The position numbers and the translations under genes are program-made. The notes below the pieces were generated by a model, which did not search any database, was not told the DNA's origin, and was given only the letters and a program-made list of their open reading frames with translations. Source: JAWOGN01 sp046496815 (GTDB lineage: Bacteria > Desulfobacterota > DSM-4660 > Desulfatiglandales > Desulfatiglandaceae). Taken from it: a DNA stretch of 7,558 bases. Shown in pieces: positions 4,432 to 7,558 of this stretch (the stretch's first letter is position 1; each line of letters starts with the position of its first letter). The stretch covers positions 1 to 7,558 of the forward strand of contig JAWOGN010000119.1 of assembly GCA_046496815.1 (NCBI GenBank), in the 5' to 3' direction.

Positions 4432-6450
4432 TCAAAACTGGAACTCAAGACCTGCCCCAAGCAGGTGAGCTTCGTAGTCGTCCACACCGTCATTGCTTTC
4501 TTCATCGTATTTGTAAAACCCATATTGAAACCGTGCCTGCACCTGATCGTTTATTTTGCGCGAACAACCGAGGGAGAGCCCGTGACGTTTGTTGTCGACA
4601 CCCAGAGGAAGTCCATCCGCCGAGTTGTCTTGAGAATTATCCGCCCGACTGTAAAGATACTCCAGTGTAAGATCGGTTTTTTTCCCGATAGCCCATCCCG
4701 CGGTGCCAATGAAGGAATAGACATCGCCGTCGTAACCGATCACGGACGCGGAGTCGTTGTCGAAACTTTCCGATTTTGCATCTCTGTAGGAAAACAATCC
4801 CGTAAGATAAATGCTGGATATCGGTGTGGCCGTTACGCTGACGTTGTAAATGTCCGCGACGTAATCGCCCGATTCCACGCTGCTTGGCGGGGTAGTCTGC
4901 GACAGGGTGTCTATTTTGGTCTTGATGTGTTGATACTGAAAGGTCGCCTTGACTGCGGTTGTCATCCTGACGGTCACTTTGGTCGCGATTTCATCGGTAT
5001 TCAGTTCCTGATTGTCAATAAATGCCGAATAGCCCGGTTCGGTGTCTACCTTGTGGTCGTAAACGTTTTCACGATAACTCCGCCTGTAACGACCTGAGAA
5101 GGTCAGCCGGCGAAACGGTGAACTACTGAACCCGAACGTATATCTCCTCCGGTCGACTTCCGTGTCGGTAAATCGTTCAAATGCCGGGGCAGCATCCTCC
5201 ACTTCTCTTTCAAACAAGTCGATACCCTGCTGTGTCCATTTTCCTTCGGCATACAGGGATGTATGGGGGATGCCTGAATAACGGACTCCCACAGTTTCCT
5301 CCAACCCGTTCTTATCCATACTGCTTTTGATTTGCGCCTCGGGTGAATCGATGGCCCCGCCGAAGGTGGTTTCCGTCAGCACAGCATCCGTATTCCCTTC
5401 CGTCTCAGTAAATTCGGCCTGGATCCCGCCGTGAAAACTCAGCTGCCGATATGGCCCGATCAAGGCATTCAGGTTCAGCACATGGCTTTCCTGATCCAGG
5501 TCCACGGATCGGGCAAACCAATTTTTGTCAAAAGGCCCGGGTCCAAAGGGCGCCGTCATCATACGGAATGCGGCATCGCCTTCCACGTCGTTCAGGAGAT
5601 AACCAAATGAAAGGTAGATTTTTTCGTCTAAATGACTCTCCAGGTGGAAGGTATTGAAAAGAGCGTCATGATTGTATTTCTCAGAGACGTCCACTGTCTT
5701 CGACGTACCCGAATCAAGATTACGCTCCTCTTCAAATCGAGTCGTCTCCGTCTCGTGCCGCTCATAGCGGAACCGGTCCCCCATGTGCACTTTGCCGATA
5801 TCGTGATCCACCTCTACCTTGAATATGTCCAGTTTTTCATCCAGTTTTTTGAACGAAGGAAATATTTTCCTGGTCAACGCACCCTCGGATACGCTCCCCC
5901 ATTCAAGAAGGGATTTCTCCCCTTCTTTGAACCGATGCTCATATCCCACCACAATCTGCGGCAGATCCCGGACCGCGATGCCCGCTTCCAGGAAGAAGTT
6001 ACCGATATCCAGATGCATGTCTTTGTTCAAATCAAACGCCGGAATGGAAAAGGGACGAAAAAATCCTCCCGTATCGTCGAAATATTTTCGGTATTCCGTA
6101 TATCCCGCCCGAAAAAATCCAAGGTCTTCCTTTTTTATGTCCAGACTGAATTTATAATCTTCCTCCGGTACGATAGCTCGGCCTTCCATGCGAAGAAGCC
6201 AGTCTCCACTCAGTGATTTCTCCAAAAGGAAATTTTCCAGCCCTCCAGCCCAACCGTCCCGCATCCATTGATCTTCCCGGAATTTCCTTTCGTCTCCATC
6301 CACGGCCCTATACTGCAAGGTGGGACTCAGCTTGAAACTGAGCGAAGAGGTCGCTTCAGACTCTTCAGCACAGGCGCGCCCGGTGGGGAAATAACCTGCT
6401 CCGAGAAGTAAAAAGACTATTATCGGAACTTTTCGTGACAAGGCATTCAT
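4432..6450 (-). CDS. Outer-membrane beta-barrel porin of a porin-cytochrome conduit (MtrB/PioB-like)
   Basis: The 672-residue protein has a signal peptide (basic start, hydrophobic 9-19, cleavage probably after ACA at 26-28) and a mature part of about 644 residues made of short alternating strands rich in Tyr, Phe and Arg with acidic loops, ending in AGLEFQF, a typical barrel C-terminus with terminal Phe. In porin-cytochrome conduits a barrel of this kind holds a multiheme cytochrome and insulates it through the outer membrane. MtrB of Shewanella has about 700 residues, so the size fits. Assignment rests on size, barrel character and the adjacent cytochrome gene; sequence relation to MtrB itself is unproven, and the Cys pair near the MtrB N-terminus is absent here. 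The ATG follows the cytochrome stop by one base, with GAGGT (6457-6461) six bases upstream, so the two are surely coupled. Confidence 0.8.
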   Translation of the reverse strand: MNALSRKVPIIVFLLLGAGYFPTGRACAEESEATSSLSFKLSPTLQYRAVDGDERKFREDQWMRDGWAGGLENFLLEKSLSGDWLLRMEGRAIVPEEDYKFSLDIKKEDLGFFRAGYTEYRKYFDDTGGFFRPFSIPAFDLNKDMHLDIGNFFLEAGIAVRDLPQIVVGYEHRFKEGEKSLLEWGSVSEGALTRKIFPSFKKLDEKLDIFKVEVDHDIGKVHMGDRFRYERHETETTRFEEERNLDSGTSKTVDVSEKYNHDALFNTFHLESHLDEKIYLSFGYLLNDVEGDAAFRMMTAPFGPGPFDKNWFARSVDLDQESHVLNLNALIGPYRQLSFHGGIQAEFTETEGNTDAVLTETTFGGAIDSPEAQIKSSMDKNGLEETVGVRYSGIPHTSLYAEGKWTQQGIDLFEREVEDAAPAFERFTDTEVDRRRYTFGFSSSPFRRLTFSGRYRRSYRENVYDHKVDTEPGYSAFIDNQELNTDEIATKVTVRMTTAVKATFQYQHIKTKIDTLSQTTPPSSVESGDYVADIYNVSVTATPISSIYLTGLFSYRDAKSESFDNDSASVIGYDGDVYSFIGTAGWAIGKKTDLTLEYLYSRADNSQDNSADGLPLGVDNKRHGLSLGCSRKINDQVQARFQYGFYKYDEESNDGVDDYEAHLLGAGLEFQF

Positions 6451-6451
6451 C

Positions 6452-7219
6452 TCAATACCTCAAATGCGGATTGATGTTGGAACCATGAACGGCCGTATGA
6501 CAACCGGCGCTCCAGCACCTTCCCTCGGCGAGGCGGGTTGTATGGGAAAAATCGCCGATGGTAACTGAACCGGGCATCGCAATCTGTGCATGGCATTTAA
6601 GGCAGAGGTTGTTATCGTTTTCCACCAGCATCTTGTCGTTGATCGATCCGTGTGGTCTATGGCAAAAAGTGCAGCCGTCCCGGAGCGCCTCGTGCTCAAA
6701 CACTCGCGGACTGGACTGTTCCCGGTGACACTGCATACAGACCTCGTTTTCCCTCCCCATTCTCATCCCCTTGGCTTTATAGATGTCTTCTCCGTGGGGG
6801 TCGTGACAGTTCGTACAATTTACACGGTGCTCTTTTACCGGGTGGTGATATTGGAGATTGAAAGCGGCTTTTATCTCCAGATGACATTGGTAGCAGGCCT
6901 CCGGGTCTTTTTTCGGATTGATGATAAATTGCCCTTTGCCTCCCCCCACTTCCAAATGGAGGCTCCCTGCTCCGTGACATGCCTCGCAGCCCAGTATTTC
7001 CCTGTCATCTTCAGCGATAAAGACACGGGCATGGGCCGTATATTTGAAATTCTTCACCTCATCTTCGTGACATGAAGCGCACGTTTCCATCCCTACCGGC
7101 TCGGCGCCCCCTATTGCGGCCGGCTGTACCATAAAACGCTCTGAAGGTGCGCCGCAGGAAAAAACAAAAATCATAAAAATGTATGCGGCCAGAATCGCCG
7201 AAAATGACAGCTTTTTCAT
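6452..7219 (-). CDS. Eight-heme periplasmic/outer-membrane lipoprotein cytochrome c (DmsE/MtrA-like)
   Basis: The 255-residue protein starts with a lipoprotein-type leader (KK, hydrophobic 5-20, then VFSC with Cys22). Seven CXXCH sites begin at Cys47, 78, 109, 135, 161, 183 and 206, and an eighth site is CX4CH (CWSAGCH, 235-241). Repeated CHxPHG-type elements (CHDPHG, CHRPHG) and the tail resemble the doubled-CXXCH cytochromes that include DmsE and MtrA, which carry ten hemes in about 300 residues and insert into an outer-membrane barrel. This is a shorter relative. Its porin partner is encoded directly downstream with one base between. The ATG at 7219 has only a weak GGGA upstream; no better in-frame start exists, and the leader begins properly here. 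The hemes would bridge periplasm and cell exterior through the porin. No separate surface cytochrome gene is visible, though one could lie past the right edge. Confidence 0.92.
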   Translation of the reverse strand: MKKLSFSAILAAYIFMIFVFSCGAPSERFMVQPAAIGGAEPVGMETCASCHEDEVKNFKYTAHARVFIAEDDREILGCEACHGAGSLHLEVGGGKGQFIINPKKDPEACYQCHLEIKAAFNLQYHHPVKEHRVNCTNCHDPHGEDIYKAKGMRMGRENEVCMQCHREQSSPRVFEHEALRDGCTFCHRPHGSINDKMLVENDNNLCLKCHAQIAMPGSVTIGDFSHTTRLAEGRCWSAGCHTAVHGSNINPHLRY

Positions 7220-7288
7220 TGGGCTTTTTTCCCGTATTCGATGCTTCTCAACAACTTCATTTTTCTGTCCGGCATCGTGATAAGGCTT

Positions 7289-7558
7289 TCACTCTTCAGT
7301 AAAGGATACCGGTCCGCAGATATCACCACGGGGATGGGGTCGCGTGTGTATATTGACATAGACATTGCCTGCATGAATATGGGCAATAAGCGATGACAGG
7401 GGTTGACCACGCAGGGATCCTATCAAATCATCTCCCGTAATGGTCCCCTCTGCCAGAACTCCATCAAATACACCGGGAATGAGTTTGGGAGGCGGGCGTT
7501 CCGGGTACAGCCAAACTACAGGAGTTCCTAATTCTCCGACCTTTCCAAGGTGTAAGTG
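7289..7558 (-). CDS. CHRD-domain protein (C-terminal part only)
   Basis: The last 89 codons are in the window; the start lies beyond the right edge. The sequence shows the pattern of the CHRD domain: HLHLGKVGELG, PVVWLYP, GVLAEGTITGDDLIGSL, then IAHIHAGNVYVNIHT and GDICG before a TGA at 7291-7289. CHRD is a beta-sheet, immunoglobulin-like domain first described in chordin and common in exported bacterial proteins; its biochemical role in bacteria is not settled. The visible part is nearly one whole domain. It lies 69 bases upstream of the eight-heme cytochrome on the same strand and is probably in the same transcript, suggesting an exported or surface accessory of the conduit. The role is inference. 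Confidence 0.85.
   Translation of the reverse strand, partial: HLHLGKVGELGTPVVWLYPERPPPKLIPGVFDGVLAEGTITGDDLIGSLRGQPLSSLIAHIHAGNVYVNIHTRPHPRGDICGPVSFTEE

Noticed and set aside
4465..5097. A 210-residue plus-strand open frame
   Set aside because: It is antisense to the barrel porin, which has a signal peptide, ribosome site and barrel C-terminus; no start signal on the plus strand.
5632..6216. A 194-residue plus-strand open frame
   Set aside because: Also antisense to the porin, with no ribosome site or recognisable domain.
6590..7075. A 161-residue plus-strand open frame
   Set aside because: Antisense to the eight-heme cytochrome; its hydrophobic look comes from reading the complement of the heme-binding repeats.
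7216..7410. A 64-residue minus-strand frame ending in ATGA overlap with the eight-heme cytochrome start
   Set aside because: Most of it lies over the CHRD domain in another frame, it has no ribosome site, and its sequence is not protein-like; the overlap is taken as chance.

Overview
The window looks like a chromosomal segment of an anaerobic, multiheme-cytochrome-rich bacterium, most likely of the Desulfobacterota ('deltaproteobacterial') type. The evidence is two multiheme c-type cytochromes, an outer-membrane barrel of the kind paired with such cytochromes, strong AAGGAGG-type ribosome sites, and moderate GC. No rRNA, tRNA or marker gene is present, so taxonomy is inference.

Layout. From about 1247 to the right edge everything is on the minus strand and tightly packed. 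In transcription order: the 3' end of a CHRD-domain protein (7289-7558, cut by the window edge); an eight-heme lipoprotein cytochrome (6452-7219); an outer-membrane beta-barrel porin (4432-6450, one base after the cytochrome stop); a 198-base gap; a thioredoxin-reductase-like flavoprotein (3322-4233); a possible 30-residue peptide (3225-3317); a small two-helix membrane protein (2858-3232); a plant-type [2Fe-2S] ferredoxin (2608-2874, GTG start); a five-helix di-heme cytochrome b (1882-2604); and a membrane-anchored seven-heme cytochrome c (1247-1885). Overlaps of 4 to 17 bases suggest translational coupling.

How they fit. The parts can be arranged as one electron route across both membranes: flavin to [2Fe-2S] to two b hemes to seven c hemes at the periplasmic face, then eight c hemes inside a porin to the outside, or the reverse. 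The porin-cytochrome half resembles known extracellular electron transfer conduits. The inner-membrane half (flavoprotein, ferredoxin, di-heme b, heptaheme c, small membrane protein) is not an arrangement I recognise as a named complex, and it is the most interesting item here. Function and direction are inferred.

Left end. On the plus strand, convergent with the operon, are two short pieces: a 27-residue DUF3096-like membrane peptide (797-880) and a truncated, frameshifted glycoside hydrolase family 65 remnant (924-1210). Further left is a noncoding stretch of about 630 bases (170-796) with hairpins and a G/T-rich repeat-like segment. At the very left edge is the start of a minus-strand exported protein (1-169) with a strong ribosome site.
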